DNA of 64,000 nt from UBA2377 sp964525935 (GCA_964525935.1 CAZGJZ010000010.1:83619-147618), one strand, 5' to 3'; counted from the stretch's first letter, positions 52,525 through 62,418 are shown. A program made the numbers and translations. Notes: generated by a model not told the origin, from the letters alone.

Positions 52525-54018
52525 ATGCGAAAGTACGACGTGGTGATTCGTCGACGAGTGACCGAGAATGCCGAGCGCGCGATGACGGGAGAGGACGGCG
52601 AGGCGATTATGGATGGGAATTGGGGCGAGATGTGCGTCGTGAATCACGCAGAGAGACGATACGGCGTTCACGTCGTGAGATCGCTCGAAAGTGTGAAGAC
52701 CGCCCTTTTCAAAAACCGTTTCCGAATCGGGACGATTGTGCTCCTGGAGGGAAATCTCACGTTGGCGGAGGTGACGACGTCATCGGACGAGGATGACGGC
52801 GACGGACATCATCCGTACGCGCGCACGAAATGCGTCGAGATCCCGGCCGCGTTCCACCCCGCGCAGACGACGAGCGTCGAGACCGCCGCGCGAGTCTACG
52901 TCGAGGCGATGAAGGGAGACAACGATTTCGAATCGTACGTCGAGACCGATGCGAACCCGTTACGGGTGGAGAGCGGCGGAGTGGAGGAACCGGATACGTC
53001 GACGTGCGACGTCGAGACGCTCGAGTACATTTTACCGGATCGCGATGCGGAGATCACGACGTTTTACGAGACGGATGAGGGTGCCGCTCTGTTTGCGGAG
53101 TGTTTGGGCCAAGGAAAAATGTGGAGCCCGGAGACGCTTCCCCCCGTCGTCGATCTCGACGATTTCCCGAGAAAGAGTCGATGGAAATGGACGTGTGAAC
53201 GAAAAGCCCCCCCGATCGTCCTCGATCGTCTCGAGTCCGTCCGAAAGTACGTTATCGATTTCATCAAGGTCTACGACGTCGTGAAACCGTGGTATGAAAC
53301 GGTATTACCCGAATCCTCCTCAAATGAAAAGGAAAAGGAGGAGGAGAAAGAGGTGAGAAAGAGCGCCGAGGCCACGAAACGCTCGATGAAACCCTCGATC
53401 GAGGAGCTGAATCGTCTCGGAAAAGCGTGTGAGACGATTGAAGGATTCAAAAAACGATGGAGTTGGAAATTGTTGGGATGGTTCGACATCATGAATCGAC
53501 AAAAGTGCGGCGATGCCGGAATGATTCAAGGGGAAAAGGGAACGGGATGGGTACTTTCGGGGGTGCGCGCGCCGTTACGAAACTCGCTTCTCATCGACGG
53601 CATCGAGTGTGAATCGTCCCCGGTCGTTTACTTGACGGGAGATAACGATACGGGAAAAACGACGACGACGAGAATCGCGTGTCTCTACGCGCTCGTGTGT
53701 GAAACGCTCGGATTGAAAATCCCCGCGAAACGGTTCGTCTACCCGTCGTTTGCGGCACGAAGCGTGAGATTCTTCAACAACGGGGGCGAAACGACCTCGT
53801 CGTCGTCGTCGTTGAGTTCTTTGGGGAACGACGATCCGCGTGGAATGCTGAGAGTCTTCGACGACGTGTTCATGTTGAGTGAACCGTTGGGCTCCGATCG
53901 CATAACGGCGGGGTTCGTCGTCGTTCACAATCGGTTGGAACGATGGGAGAGAAGGGACGACGTCGCGCGATGGATATCGAAACGAACGGAGGTGAGCGTG
54001 ACGTATTCACCGATTTAA
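52525..54018 (+). CDS. Divergent MutS-like ATPase (497 aa)
   Basis: ATG at 52525. The N-terminal 300 residues are poorly conserved, without a recognisable mismatch-binding domain. From about residue 300 it follows the MutS clamp/ATPase order: LGKACETIEGFKKRW, GVRAPLRNSLLI (cf. RHPVVE), VVYLTGDNDTGKTTTTRIA (Walker A, where MutS has TGPNMxGKST), GLKIPAKRF (cf. QIGxFVPA) and a Walker-B-like MLRVFDDVF. The usual DELGRGT sequence is absent and the protein ends soon after. Possibly a repurposed MutS ATPase in viral DNA maintenance. A GAG|GTGAGC near 53990 could also be a donor for a missing 3' exon. Confidence 0.55.
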   Translation: MRKYDVVIRRRVTENAERAMTGEDGEAIMDGNWGEMCVVNHAERRYGVHVVRSLESVKTALFKNRFRIGTIVLLEGNLTLAEVTTSSDEDDGDGHHPYARTKCVEIPAAFHPAQTTSVETAARVYVEAMKGDNDFESYVETDANPLRVESGGVEEPDTSTCDVETLEYILPDRDAEITTFYETDEGAALFAECLGQGKMWSPETLPPVVDLDDFPRKSRWKWTCERKAPPIVLDRLESVRKYVIDFIKVYDVVKPWYETVLPESSSNEKEKEEEKEVRKSAEATKRSMKPSIEELNRLGKACETIEGFKKRWSWKLLGWFDIMNRQKCGDAGMIQGEKGTGWVLSGVRAPLRNSLLIDGIECESSPVVYLTGDNDTGKTTTTRIACLYALVCETLGLKIPAKRFVYPSFAARSVRFFNNGGETTSSSSSLSSLGNDDPRGMLRVFDDVFMLSEPLGSDRITAGFVVVHNRLERWERRDDVARWISKRTEVSVTYSPI

Positions 54019-54034
54019 TTTTTTTTTCTCAAAC

Positions 54035-54619
54035 TCATCGTCGTTTAGAATCGCGCGAACATCGACAACAACACCACCGTTTATCCTCCACATCCTCCTC
54101 CTCCTCATCGTCGTCGTCTTCACTCGAATAGTCGGATCGGTAATAGGGATGTGAGCCGTATCGAGACGAGGAAGTCGATGACGATCGAGAAGTTCGACGC
54201 GATGAAGAGGAAGAAGAAGAAGTGGTGGATTCCCCGCGACCTGAACCTCGATCTCTTCGTGAACTCGACGACGACGATCCGCTCGTCTGTTGGTGTCTCA
54301 GAACGTGTCTCCCGTTCGCATCCTCCTTATTCATTTTCTTCTTCATTTTATTAAGATACCTCTCAATCCTTTCCAATTGTTCATGCGGATCCGGTTTTTC
54401 TTCGTTTCGCATCGCCGATGAAGAATCCTCGTTCTCCGATCGTGTTTCCCGTCCTCCTCCGTCTCCACGATCTTTCCTCTTCATTCTCTTCTTCGATGAC
54501 TTCCCTCCCCCACCTCGTTGACTCTCCACGTCGTCCTCCTCCTCCACCTCCCCTTCCTCCGTCTCCTCCTCTGGAGCTCGGCGAAAACGACGCGGACGAT
54601 GATGAGGTCGCTCGGACAT
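54035..54619 (-). CDS. Basic, SR-like and acidic low-complexity protein, overlapping its neighbour (194 aa)
   Basis: ATG at 54619 in a frame overlapping the 3' part of the nuclease gene by about 240 nt. Composition: acidic (EEETEEGEVEEEDDVE), basic (KSSKKRMKRKDR), a short coiled coil (HEQLERIERYLNKMKKKMN), Arg/Ser runs and a final DDDDEEEEDVEDKRWCCCRC. It could be a separate overlapping gene or the +1-frame continuation of the nuclease. Which one is used cannot be told from sequence. Confidence 0.45.
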   Translation of the reverse strand: MSERPHHRPRRFRRAPEEETEEGEVEEEDDVESQRGGGGKSSKKRMKRKDRGDGGGRETRSENEDSSSAMRNEEKPDPHEQLERIERYLNKMKKKMNKEDANGRHVLRHQQTSGSSSSSSRRDRGSGRGESTTSSSSSSSRRTSRSSSTSSSRYGSHPYYRSDYSSEDDDDEEEEDVEDKRWCCCRCSRDSKRR

Positions 54620-55460
54620 GATCGGGTCTCTTGGTGGCGGGGGTTTCACACTCGAGATTTTCGGCTCGTTTTAATAGTGACACCGTCTCTGCTACATACA
54701 ACGGAACCTCGTATTCCGTCCAATCCGTCTCCGTGAATAGAACGATAATCATTTTTTTAATGCGAATCTCGGGTCGCAACACCGAGATGATGAAGCGATA
54801 CAGATTCAATTGGTTGATGTATTGTTGTAAGTTCGTGAGAATCTCCCCGCGACTCGCGGCGGTTTTCCAATCGGCCAAGACGTATCCACCGAGTTCCGCG
54901 TCGTAGAACAACGCATCATAAATCCCAGTAAGCAAAATACCGTTACGAAGACGAAACGAGACGAATTTCTCAACGGAATCGACATCCCACGACCTCGCTT
55001 TCGTTTCCCAAAAATGATGAAACGATTCCATCGTGCGACGAACGATTTCCGTCGTCTCGGGCGTTTCAACGGGTGTATCTTCCTCCTCCTCCTCCTCATC
55101 CCCAAGAACGGATTCGCGCGGACGACGATGACGACCGTTCGTGAGATTCCCACCCGTATCCTTGAAAAAGCGCGAGATTTTCCTGTGAATCATCGACCCA
55201 ATCATCGCGGCCGCGTTGGAATTCGCATCGTCGTCGATTCCGAAATCGAAGAGATCTTCGTATCGAATCTTCCGATCGTTCTCAGTGTATGCGGAAGACG
55301 CAATACCGATTTTAGGACCGCATCTCGACGTGCGATTGTTTTGCGAGGCGAGCGGTGGAGGGGGCGGCGCGCGTCGAAACGATCGAGTCGTTGCTCCATA
55401 CCCCTCCGTGAATTTGTTCACGAGGTTTGAGATCGAGATGCGTTGAGTCGTCGTCCTCAT
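54381..55460 (-). CDS. PD-(D/E)XK nuclease superfamily protein A (359 aa)
   Basis: ATG at 55460, divergent from RPB2 with 71 nt between. The core shows IGSMIHRKISRFF near residue 90 (the conserved G-x-x-x-H helix), GILLTGIYDALFYDAELGGYVLADWKT near 180-205 (the active-site D ... D-x-K, with G-x-x-D before it) and QYINQLNLYRFII (Q-x-x-x-Y helix). These are RecB/Cas4/lambda-exonuclease-type features. The last 90 residues are Arg/Gly/Ser-rich and overlap another frame. Likely DNA-processing nuclease in recombination or replication. A second member lies at 62498. Confidence 0.72.
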   Translation of the reverse strand: MRTTTQRISISNLVNKFTEGYGATTRSFRRAPPPPPLASQNNRTSRCGPKIGIASSAYTENDRKIRYEDLFDFGIDDDANSNAAAMIGSMIHRKISRFFKDTGGNLTNGRHRRPRESVLGDEEEEEEDTPVETPETTEIVRRTMESFHHFWETKARSWDVDSVEKFVSFRLRNGILLTGIYDALFYDAELGGYVLADWKTAASRGEILTNLQQYINQLNLYRFIISVLRPEIRIKKMIIVLFTETDWTEYEVPLYVAETVSLLKRAENLECETPATKRPDHVRATSSSSASFSPSSRGGDGGRGGGGGGRRGESTRWGREVIEEENEEERSWRRRRTGNTIGERGFFIGDAKRRKTGSA

Positions 55461-55531
55461 TTTCTTTCTTTTTCTGATGAAGGAGAATAGAAAAAATCAC
55501 ACACTTTACTCATCAATCGCGCACGACCATC

Positions 55532-58500
55532 ATGTCGATCGATTTGTGGACGACGACACGATCGTCCGATTCGTCCAAAAACGTTCCGTTGGGAGAATTG
55601 GATTTGAAACACCTTTCCGACGTCGTTCTGTTCGCCTACGCACGCGACGTCGGATTCATTTCACACCAATTGAACGGCTACGACGCCTTCATTCGTGACG
55701 AGGTGAAACGGCGATTGATGTTGGGGGAAACGCGCGCGAAACGAAGGGGACACGAATCCGAAATGGGGAACGACGATGAGGACGATGCGGACGACGAGGC
55801 GTTTTATGAAGCGATGAATCCGACCTCGAGTCTCGTTTCCCGCCAGAAACGGAAACCGAAGAAACCGAAAAAAGCGACGAACGATGGCGAGGAGGAGAAA
55901 GGGGACGAAGAGGAGGAAGAAGACGAGGACGAAGACGAAGAAGAACCGCGACGTAAAAAGCGTGGTCCGAATTTGACGGGTTTGTATCTTCGCGACGAGC
56001 CGGACGTCTATTCATATACGAAACCGCGTAAAACACGAGCGAAGCTTCGTATCGGTGGAGCGTTGGGTGGAATGACTCGACGAGACATCGCGATGATGGG
56101 AGAAACGACCACCATCACCACGAATTCTTCTTCTTCTACGTCGTCGACTTCCGCTTCATCGAGTGCGTTGGCCGTAACGAGTACCGGAGTCATCAACAAT
56201 CCGGAACCCCTTCATCCAACAACGACGACGAGCGATTCTACGACGACGTCGACAAGCGACTCCGTGAAAATCGCGACGTCCGCCATTCCCCTCCGATTCT
56301 CCCCCCCGCGATGCGTCTCGAAATATCGAATCGTCCCCCCGAATACGCTACCCACCGATCCACCCATCCCGTTTACGAGACGCGAGGATTACGAATTCTC
56401 CATTCGCTTCACGCGCGTTTTGGCGACGCGTCATCCCGAAGATTTCGAGACCGAGAAACCGATACGACCGCGCGACGCGCGCGACGGGGATGCGTACCAA
56501 TACGATTTGACGATTGAGGTGGACGCAATCGTTGAGGTATGGCAACACGGGGTGGTTAAACGTGCGTACGAGTTCAAGAACGGGGAAATCGCACGAATTC
56601 CCGTGATGGTCGGGAGTTCGTATTGTACTTCCAAGATGAAAACGGAAAAGAACGAGGAGGGTGGGGGTGAAGGGGAAGATCCGGACGATTTGGGGGGATA
56701 CTTCATCGTGAACGGCCAACAAAAGGTCTTAATCGCCCCGGAACGACCGTTGTGTCATAAAATCCAACGAATCGTCCACGATTGGAATAGTGTAACGCGC
56801 CCGATCCCGTCGTTGGCCGCCGCCGGCTCGACCACCTCCACTTCCGCCTCGGCCTCCTCCTACTTCTCCGCGAATCCCACCACGACGGCCTCATCGTCCG
56901 TTTTAAAGGTGAAGGCGTTTTCGTATTCCGTCGTCATCCATTCCAGAACCGAAACGGGAATTCCGATTTTGACGCATTTGGGTGTGACGAACGGGAATGG
57001 TGGTGGTGGAGGGGAAAACGGAGGTGGAGGAGGAACGCACGCGATGATGTGGGTGCCCGCGACTTCCCGCCCGATTCTCGTCCCGGTCCCGGCGTTGTTG
57101 GAGGCGTGTTTCGAGACGTTTTCAGAAGACGTTCCGAATTCCGAGGATCGCGAGAGGATTCGTCGAGATTTGAAACGCGGACGCCACTATCGAAACGCCC
57201 TGAACGCCTACGAGAGCGATTGTTTGTACGATCCCATCGGGTGTGTGTATCGCGCGTGCTGCGATCCGAGCGACGCGCGCGAGAGACGCCGCCGTTCATC
57301 CAAGAAAAAGCGGGAGGAGGAGGAGGAGGAGCAGGCGAAAATGAAAATGAAAGCGAGAAAGGCGCCGAACTCGCACGAACTCGAGGCCGTTCGCGCGTTT
57401 TTGAAGAGTCGGTTTCTTTCACAGTGCGATCTCGTCGACGAGATCACGAGGAATACGGGGCGCAAATACAATCGCATCGAGCTTCTTCATCACATGATTG
57501 TTGAGTTGGAGAATCTCGCGATGAATCCGAGAGAGGAGTTCGACGATCCCATCGACATGGCGAATAAAACGTATGCGACTCCCACGATTCTCTTGTCGGA
57601 GTTGTTCGGTTCCCTCGTGAAACGCGCGACGCGAATGGCGTGTGAACTCGGGGGGAAGTACATGCAAAAACGAAACCGATTGGACGAGGCGGTCGAGAAG
57701 ATGATGGGGGGATTGTTTACGGAACGCCGAGATGAGGAGACGGTGGGAGGGATGTGGCGCTCGGCCGCCACGGTCGCGGCGATGACGGCGGGATCGGAGA
57801 CGACCGCGCGCCGAACCGTCAGCGCCGCCTCGAGACTCACGAAACACAACTCCGTGACGAAAGGACTCGCCTCGGCCTTCAAAACCGGGAATTGGACGAG
57901 CATGCGACGCGGCGGCGGTGGTGGTGGCGGTGAATCCTCATCCGCCGCCGCCTCTTCCGGGGTGTGTCAAATGCTGGACGAGACCAACACGTTTTCGATT
58001 CTCGCGGAGGCGAGGAAACTCGTCTCGGGGGAACACCGGGAGAGTAAAAATACCGAGAAGCGTCAATTGCACTCGAGCTTTTTCGGTTATACGTGTTCCA
58101 ACGAGACCCCCGACGGGAAAAAGGTCGGACACATTCGGACGCTCGGACTCCTCGCGACGATTTCACTCGATCGCACCAGAAGCGACAACGTGAGAATCCA
58201 CGAGACCCTCATGCGATTCGTTCACGCCAAATCCTATGTGGAGATGCTTGCGGCGGCGGCGGAATCCACGACGAAAACGACGACGACGAACGGACCGTCG
58301 TATACCCCACCCTCTTCCCAAACCGTGACGGCGATTCTGTTGAACGGCTTCGTCATCGGGGCGGTGGAAAACGATCGAATGGAAACGTTCCGAATGACCC
58401 TCGTGGATATGCGCCGACGCGGTGAATTGTCGTTCGACGTCAGTTTCGCGCGTCGAAAACGGCGCATGGAAATTCGTACCGACGCGGGTCGAGTCGTTCG

Positions 58501-60997
58501 ACCGTTTTACGTCGTCTCGTACCACGAAAACGGGAAACGAACCCCGACAATCCCGCACGTCGAGACGAACGAGTTGATGGAGGGTAAACACTTGACGTTT
58601 CCCGAACTCGTGCGACGCGGGGTGGTGGAATACATGGACGCCGCCGAATCGGAACTCGCACAAATCGTCCTGGAACACTCCGAGATGGATCCCTCCGTCG
58701 TCTATACGCATTGTGAAATCCACCCCGCGACTCAAATGGGGGTATCGGTCGCGTGCATCCCGTATTCCGAGTGTAACCCCTCCCCTCGAAACACATACTA
58801 TGCGGGGATGTGCAAACAAGCGATCGGGGCGATGCGCGCGAATCATCACACGCGTTTCACGACCAAGACGATGGTCTTGTCGAGTCCCCAAAAACCGATC
58901 GTCTCGACGCAATTCTCCCAGCTTCTCGGGAATTTCAAACCGAACGTCGATGGAGTCGTCGACCTTCCGAGGTACCTCCACCCACGCGACGTAAACGTCG
59001 ATTCCATGAAACTGGTCGATACGCCGTACGGAACGCGCGTGAGGGGCGGAAGAGTCGTGGAGAAGCGCGAGACCGGGCTGGACAAGTACCCGATCGGGGC
59101 GAACGTCTACATGTTGGTGGGGAATTTCAAGAATTTCAACCAGGAAGATTCGTTGGCGGTGTGTCGCGATTCGATCGATCGCGGGTTGTTTCGCCACGTC
59201 GCCTACGTCACCTACGAGTGTGAGTTCGACGATACGCACATGTATCATTCCGACGTGTGGAATGCCGAGTCGAGACGATACGATTCGCGGTGCGAGACGC
59301 GCATCACCCCCGCTCGTTTCGCGGGGTTCTTTTACAATCCCCAAACGAACGTGGGCGGTTTGGGCGGGATCGGCAGTGGGGGGGTCATCACGAATTTCCC
59401 CGACGACGCTCAAGAGATTCGCGGGGGGGACGTCATCGTCCCGCGATTCGAGTTCAACGAGGATACCACGACGGTATTGGACGTTTCTCTGTGTCTCCCC
59501 TCGCGCGAACCGACCGCACGCGTCGACGGGGTGCGCGTGTTCCAAAGTCGCAAAACCGGGAAACGCGTCGTGCAAGTTCGTTTGCGAACGCAACACATCC
59601 CGGAGATCGGGGACAAGTTCACCTCGCGATATTCCCAAAAGGGGGTGGCCTCGATTCAGTATCCACAGCAAGATTTACCCTTCTCGGCGAGCGAGGGGGT
59701 GACGCCCGACATGGTGGTGAATCCGAACGCGATCCCCTCGCGCATGACGATTGGACACTTGCGCGATATGTTGGAGGGGAAATACGGTGCGATCGCGGGA
59801 TTCGATTGGCGCGACGCGACGGCGTTCCAAAACTCCTTCATCCGTTTCAACGACGAGGAGGAAGAGGAGGATACGACGATGTCGATGTCGGCGATCGAGC
59901 GCGTCATTGAAGGGTTCGAGAAGGCGATTCGAAACTCGGGAACGGCTTCACAAAAACAAATTCTTCATCGATGGGACGGGATGGAACGGTTTTATCATCC
60001 CCATACCGGCCTCCTCATCGAGAACACGATGTTTGCGGGGTTGTGCTATTACACGCGTCTGAAACACTTGGCGGCGCCGAAATGTTACGCGCGCGCGACG
60101 GGGCCGGTCGACCATCTCACGCGACAACCGAAACATGGGAGAAGGTACCAAGGGGGAATCCGATTCGGGGAGATGGAGCGGGATTGTCTCGTCGCCCACG
60201 GCGCCCCGCGCAATCTTCAAGATCGAACGGTGGTGTGTTCGGATCCGTATACGATCTGGATGTGCGCGCGGTGCGGAAGCCAACCCACGGAGTTCACGAA
60301 CGGCGTCCCGCGATGCGGAGCGTGTTTGCGTCATCGTCGAATTGCCGTGGCGCCGACGACGACGACGAAACGTCGACCGATACGAAACTCGACGTTTTCC
60401 GAATCGGAGGCGGAAACGGCCGCGAAATCGATCGAGGCGTTTTTAGAAGCTGAAGAGGGGGAGGAGAAGAAGGAGGTGAAGGATGCAGCAGCGCCGATCG
60501 AATCCGATAAAATGGTATCGATTCGGTTGAGATTCGCGGCGAAATTGACGTTTCACGAGTTGATTGCGATGGGATTGGACGTTCGTCTCTTCGTCGATCC
60601 GGCCGACGCCGCGATCGGAATGCTCGAGCCCGAGAATCGCAAAAAGGCGAATTTCGATCCGAAACATCCGCGAAGGAGAAAACAATACCGCGGGGCAAAA
60701 GCACCGAAGGCGCCCAAGACCCCAAAGCCCCCGAAGACCCCGAAGACGTCGAAGACGACGAAACCCCCAAAGACGCAGAAGACGCCGAAGACGCTCAAAA
60801 AACAAAATCCGAAACGGGTGAAAAAGATCGTCGTCACCGTCAAAACGGTGAAGAACTCGAAAAAGCGCGTCAAATCCAATCCTGAGACTTCAAAGAAGAT
60901 GAAAAAGAAGAAGAAGAAGGAGGAGACTCCGAAAGTCGAGAAACCCGCCGAGGTCACAAAAAAAATCGTGACGCGAAGCGTCTTGAGAAAACGATGA
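55532..60997 (+). CDS. RPB2: DNA-directed RNA polymerase second-largest subunit (RPB2-like, 1821 aa)
   Basis: ATG at 55532, with AAAAATCACACACTTT about 25 nt upstream. Complete: fork and lobe motifs YFIVNGQQKVL near residue 390, GYTCSNETPDGKKVGHIRTLGL near 850, HPATQMGVSVACIPYSE then SPRNTYYAGMCKQAIG near 1063-1095. The active-site GDKFTSRYSQKGVAS lies near 1360 and RFGEMERDCLVAHGA near 1545, with a zinc site (CARCG ... CGAC) near 1580. It is longer than cellular RPB2 (about 1,200) because of low-complexity insertions after residue 80, near 490 and 600, and a C-terminal tail of Lys/Pro/Thr repeats (PKTPK) after about 1,690. Implies transcription by a virus-encoded polymerase. Confidence 0.97.
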   Translation: MSIDLWTTTRSSDSSKNVPLGELDLKHLSDVVLFAYARDVGFISHQLNGYDAFIRDEVKRRLMLGETRAKRRGHESEMGNDDEDDADDEAFYEAMNPTSSLVSRQKRKPKKPKKATNDGEEEKGDEEEEEDEDEDEEEPRRKKRGPNLTGLYLRDEPDVYSYTKPRKTRAKLRIGGALGGMTRRDIAMMGETTTITTNSSSSTSSTSASSSALAVTSTGVINNPEPLHPTTTTSDSTTTSTSDSVKIATSAIPLRFSPPRCVSKYRIVPPNTLPTDPPIPFTRREDYEFSIRFTRVLATRHPEDFETEKPIRPRDARDGDAYQYDLTIEVDAIVEVWQHGVVKRAYEFKNGEIARIPVMVGSSYCTSKMKTEKNEEGGGEGEDPDDLGGYFIVNGQQKVLIAPERPLCHKIQRIVHDWNSVTRPIPSLAAAGSTTSTSASASSYFSANPTTTASSSVLKVKAFSYSVVIHSRTETGIPILTHLGVTNGNGGGGGENGGGGGTHAMMWVPATSRPILVPVPALLEACFETFSEDVPNSEDRERIRRDLKRGRHYRNALNAYESDCLYDPIGCVYRACCDPSDARERRRRSSKKKREEEEEEQAKMKMKARKAPNSHELEAVRAFLKSRFLSQCDLVDEITRNTGRKYNRIELLHHMIVELENLAMNPREEFDDPIDMANKTYATPTILLSELFGSLVKRATRMACELGGKYMQKRNRLDEAVEKMMGGLFTERRDEETVGGMWRSAATVAAMTAGSETTARRTVSAASRLTKHNSVTKGLASAFKTGNWTSMRRGGGGGGGESSSAAASSGVCQMLDETNTFSILAEARKLVSGEHRESKNTEKRQLHSSFFGYTCSNETPDGKKVGHIRTLGLLATISLDRTRSDNVRIHETLMRFVHAKSYVEMLAAAAESTTKTTTTNGPSYTPPSSQTVTAILLNGFVIGAVENDRMETFRMTLVDMRRRGELSFDVSFARRKRRMEIRTDAGRVVRPFYVVSYHENGKRTPTIPHVETNELMEGKHLTFPELVRRGVVEYMDAAESELAQIVLEHSEMDPSVVYTHCEIHPATQMGVSVACIPYSECNPSPRNTYYAGMCKQAIGAMRANHHTRFTTKTMVLSSPQKPIVSTQFSQLLGNFKPNVDGVVDLPRYLHPRDVNVDSMKLVDTPYGTRVRGGRVVEKRETGLDKYPIGANVYMLVGNFKNFNQEDSLAVCRDSIDRGLFRHVAYVTYECEFDDTHMYHSDVWNAESRRYDSRCETRITPARFAGFFYNPQTNVGGLGGIGSGGVITNFPDDAQEIRGGDVIVPRFEFNEDTTTVLDVSLCLPSREPTARVDGVRVFQSRKTGKRVVQVRLRTQHIPEIGDKFTSRYSQKGVASIQYPQQDLPFSASEGVTPDMVVNPNAIPSRMTIGHLRDMLEGKYGAIAGFDWRDATAFQNSFIRFNDEEEEEDTTMSMSAIERVIEGFEKAIRNSGTASQKQILHRWDGMERFYHPHTGLLIENTMFAGLCYYTRLKHLAAPKCYARATGPVDHLTRQPKHGRRYQGGIRFGEMERDCLVAHGAPRNLQDRTVVCSDPYTIWMCARCGSQPTEFTNGVPRCGACLRHRRIAVAPTTTTKRRPIRNSTFSESEAETAAKSIEAFLEAEEGEEKKEVKDAAAPIESDKMVSIRLRFAAKLTFHELIAMGLDVRLFVDPADAAIGMLEPENRKKANFDPKHPRRRKQYRGAKAPKAPKTPKPPKTPKTSKTTKPPKTQKTPKTLKKQNPKRVKKIVVTVKTVKNSKKRVKSNPETSKKMKKKKKKEETPKVEKPAEVTKKIVTRSVLRKR

Positions 60998-61128
60998 GAG
61001 CAAAGCGCGCATATGGAAAATACCGTGTGATCGATCCGCGTGTGAAACGGTAATGCGCGACACTGATTACGTTTTATGAATCTCGACGGTCACACGAAAT
61101 TAAAAAAAAAATAAATTTGTTCGACACC
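60998..61128. other. Intergenic region between RPB2 and the next membrane protein
   Basis: 130 nt without a gene. It contains two related CGTGTGA...CACACG-like segments (61024-61045), a GGTCACACGAAATTAAA promoter-like variant near 61088 and a run of A. Confidence 0.4.
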
Positions 61129-61746
61129 ATGTCGAGCTACGTCATCAGTCAAGCCAATGTGCTGAACGATTTCCAAGGTGTCATCGCGACGTTTTCGTTC
61201 GCGCTGATTACCCTTATCGCCTTCGTGGTTGCGATATTTGAATCCGTACAAGTATGGTGTTTCCGACCGAAAACCCAAGGGGAGCGCAAGTCCCCTTGGA
61301 TGTTTGTCACGAGTTTGTTTTTGTGGGCAGTCACTTTGGTGTTGTTTCTCGTCTCGGCCACTGCACCAGACGGCGGTGGAAGACCGTTCATGCCCGGGGT
61401 TCCCGTCAATCCTTTCAATCCAAACTACAACAGCACCGTGATCCCGGACGATGCGTACAAGCTTCAGTGCGCGAGCATCTCACTCATTCTCATCGACGCT
61501 CTCTGGATTCTCATCATCATTCTCGCGACGAATCGCCCTTGGTTGATCTGCTGCGGCGCGAATCTGGGTCAAGTCCCCGGTGCTAGTTATATCGCGAGCG
61601 ATATTTACGGCTATGCTCAACGCAATGCGCATCGTTTCGCGACTCGGAAGGCGCGTGCGAGTGATATGGGTACCACCGACCAATTCGCTTTCACACCATT
61701 TGGGGAACGCCGCGGTTACAATCGAGATCGGTCGCTTGGTGGATAA
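61129..61746 (+). CDS. Three-TM membrane protein (205 aa)
   Basis: Start at ATG 61129; the longer frame starts with TTG. Helices at residues about 18-45 (VIATFSFALITLIAFVVAIF), 62-84 (FVTSLFLWAVTLVLFLVSAT) and 118-140 (SISLILIDALWILIIILAT). A loop with Pro/Asn and one N-X-S sequon lies between helices 2 and 3. The C-terminal 60 residues are polar and basic (RNAHRFATRKAR). No family recognised. Confidence 0.7.
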   Translation: MSSYVISQANVLNDFQGVIATFSFALITLIAFVVAIFESVQVWCFRPKTQGERKSPWMFVTSLFLWAVTLVLFLVSATAPDGGGRPFMPGVPVNPFNPNYNSTVIPDDAYKLQCASISLILIDALWILIIILATNRPWLICCGANLGQVPGASYIASDIYGYAQRNAHRFATRKARASDMGTTDQFAFTPFGERRGYNRDRSLGG

Positions 61747-61944
61747 TCGAGTACGAGTATGAGAAATGTTTCATGTTGGACGAGTTTAACGTTCGAGCCG
61801 CGCTTTTTCTTTTTCTTTTCTTTCATTCATTCTTTTCTTTCCTTCTTACCCTAAACAGTTTTTTCTTAATCTCACACACAATTTCATCACGAATCGACCG
61901 ATCGACTTCATCACACTTTCTTCAATCACACTCGTTCACGCTCA
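61747..61944 (+). promoter_or_regulatory. Pyrimidine-rich leader with CAATCACAC motif
   Basis: 198 nt, T/C-rich on the plus strand with TTTTTCTTTTTC tracts. It contains several TCACAC/CAATCACAC elements (61870-61935), the last about 12 nt before the ATG at 61945. No gene seen. Confidence 0.4.
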
Positions 61945-62418
61945 ATGGACTCAGCGTCGTCTCGACGGACTTCACTTGACGCTCGAAGCCGTTCGTGGAG
62001 AAACAACCCTCGCGACGACTCCGCCGAGTCGGAAAACGACGCCGACACCAATCACCACCGTCCACGACGACGAAAGAGCGAGACCGAGAAGAAGGATAAG
62101 GAAAAAGAAAAAAATCCATTTGAACACTACAATCGTCATTTAAAAAAACGACTCGATCGCATGAACGCCGCCGATAAGACGAAATCGACGAGGTCGACGA
62201 CTCGAATCGAAACCGTATTGATGCGCGACGAGGAGTGGCGCGCGGCCTTTGAAAAGGTCGAATCCAAGGTCAGCGAGGCTCTCGCGCGAAACGTCTACAT
62301 CACCACCGCGAAGGAGCGGGAGGAGATTGCACGGCGCGTTCGCGCAAACATCATGCGAACGAAATGGTCGGAGTGTTTTTTGAAGGACGCCTCCAACCGC
62401 GTGTTGCTTTCGATTTGA
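61945..62418 (+). CDS. Basic charged protein (157 aa)
   Basis: ATG at 61945. The N-terminal 55 residues are Arg/Ser/Asp-rich and disordered (RRKSETEKKDKEKEK). The remainder is helical: NPFEHYNRHLKKRLDRMN, EEWRAAFEKVESKVSEALA, and KEREEIARRVRANIMRTKWSECF. No signal peptide or membrane helix. Perhaps a nucleic-acid-associated or structural protein; family not recognised. Confidence 0.66.
   Translation: MDSASSRRTSLDARSRSWRNNPRDDSAESENDADTNHHRPRRRKSETEKKDKEKEKNPFEHYNRHLKKRLDRMNAADKTKSTRSTTRIETVLMRDEEWRAAFEKVESKVSEALARNVYITTAKEREEIARRVRANIMRTKWSECFLKDASNRVLLSI

Noticed and set aside
54151..54354. Plus-strand frame after the MutS-like gene as a second exon
   Set aside because: Acceptor and donor can be drawn, but the sequence is the antisense of Ser/Arg repeats and does not continue the ATPase fold.
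58163..59671. 502-codon minus-strand frame
   Set aside because: Antisense to conserved RPB2 motifs; His/Arg-rich shadow.
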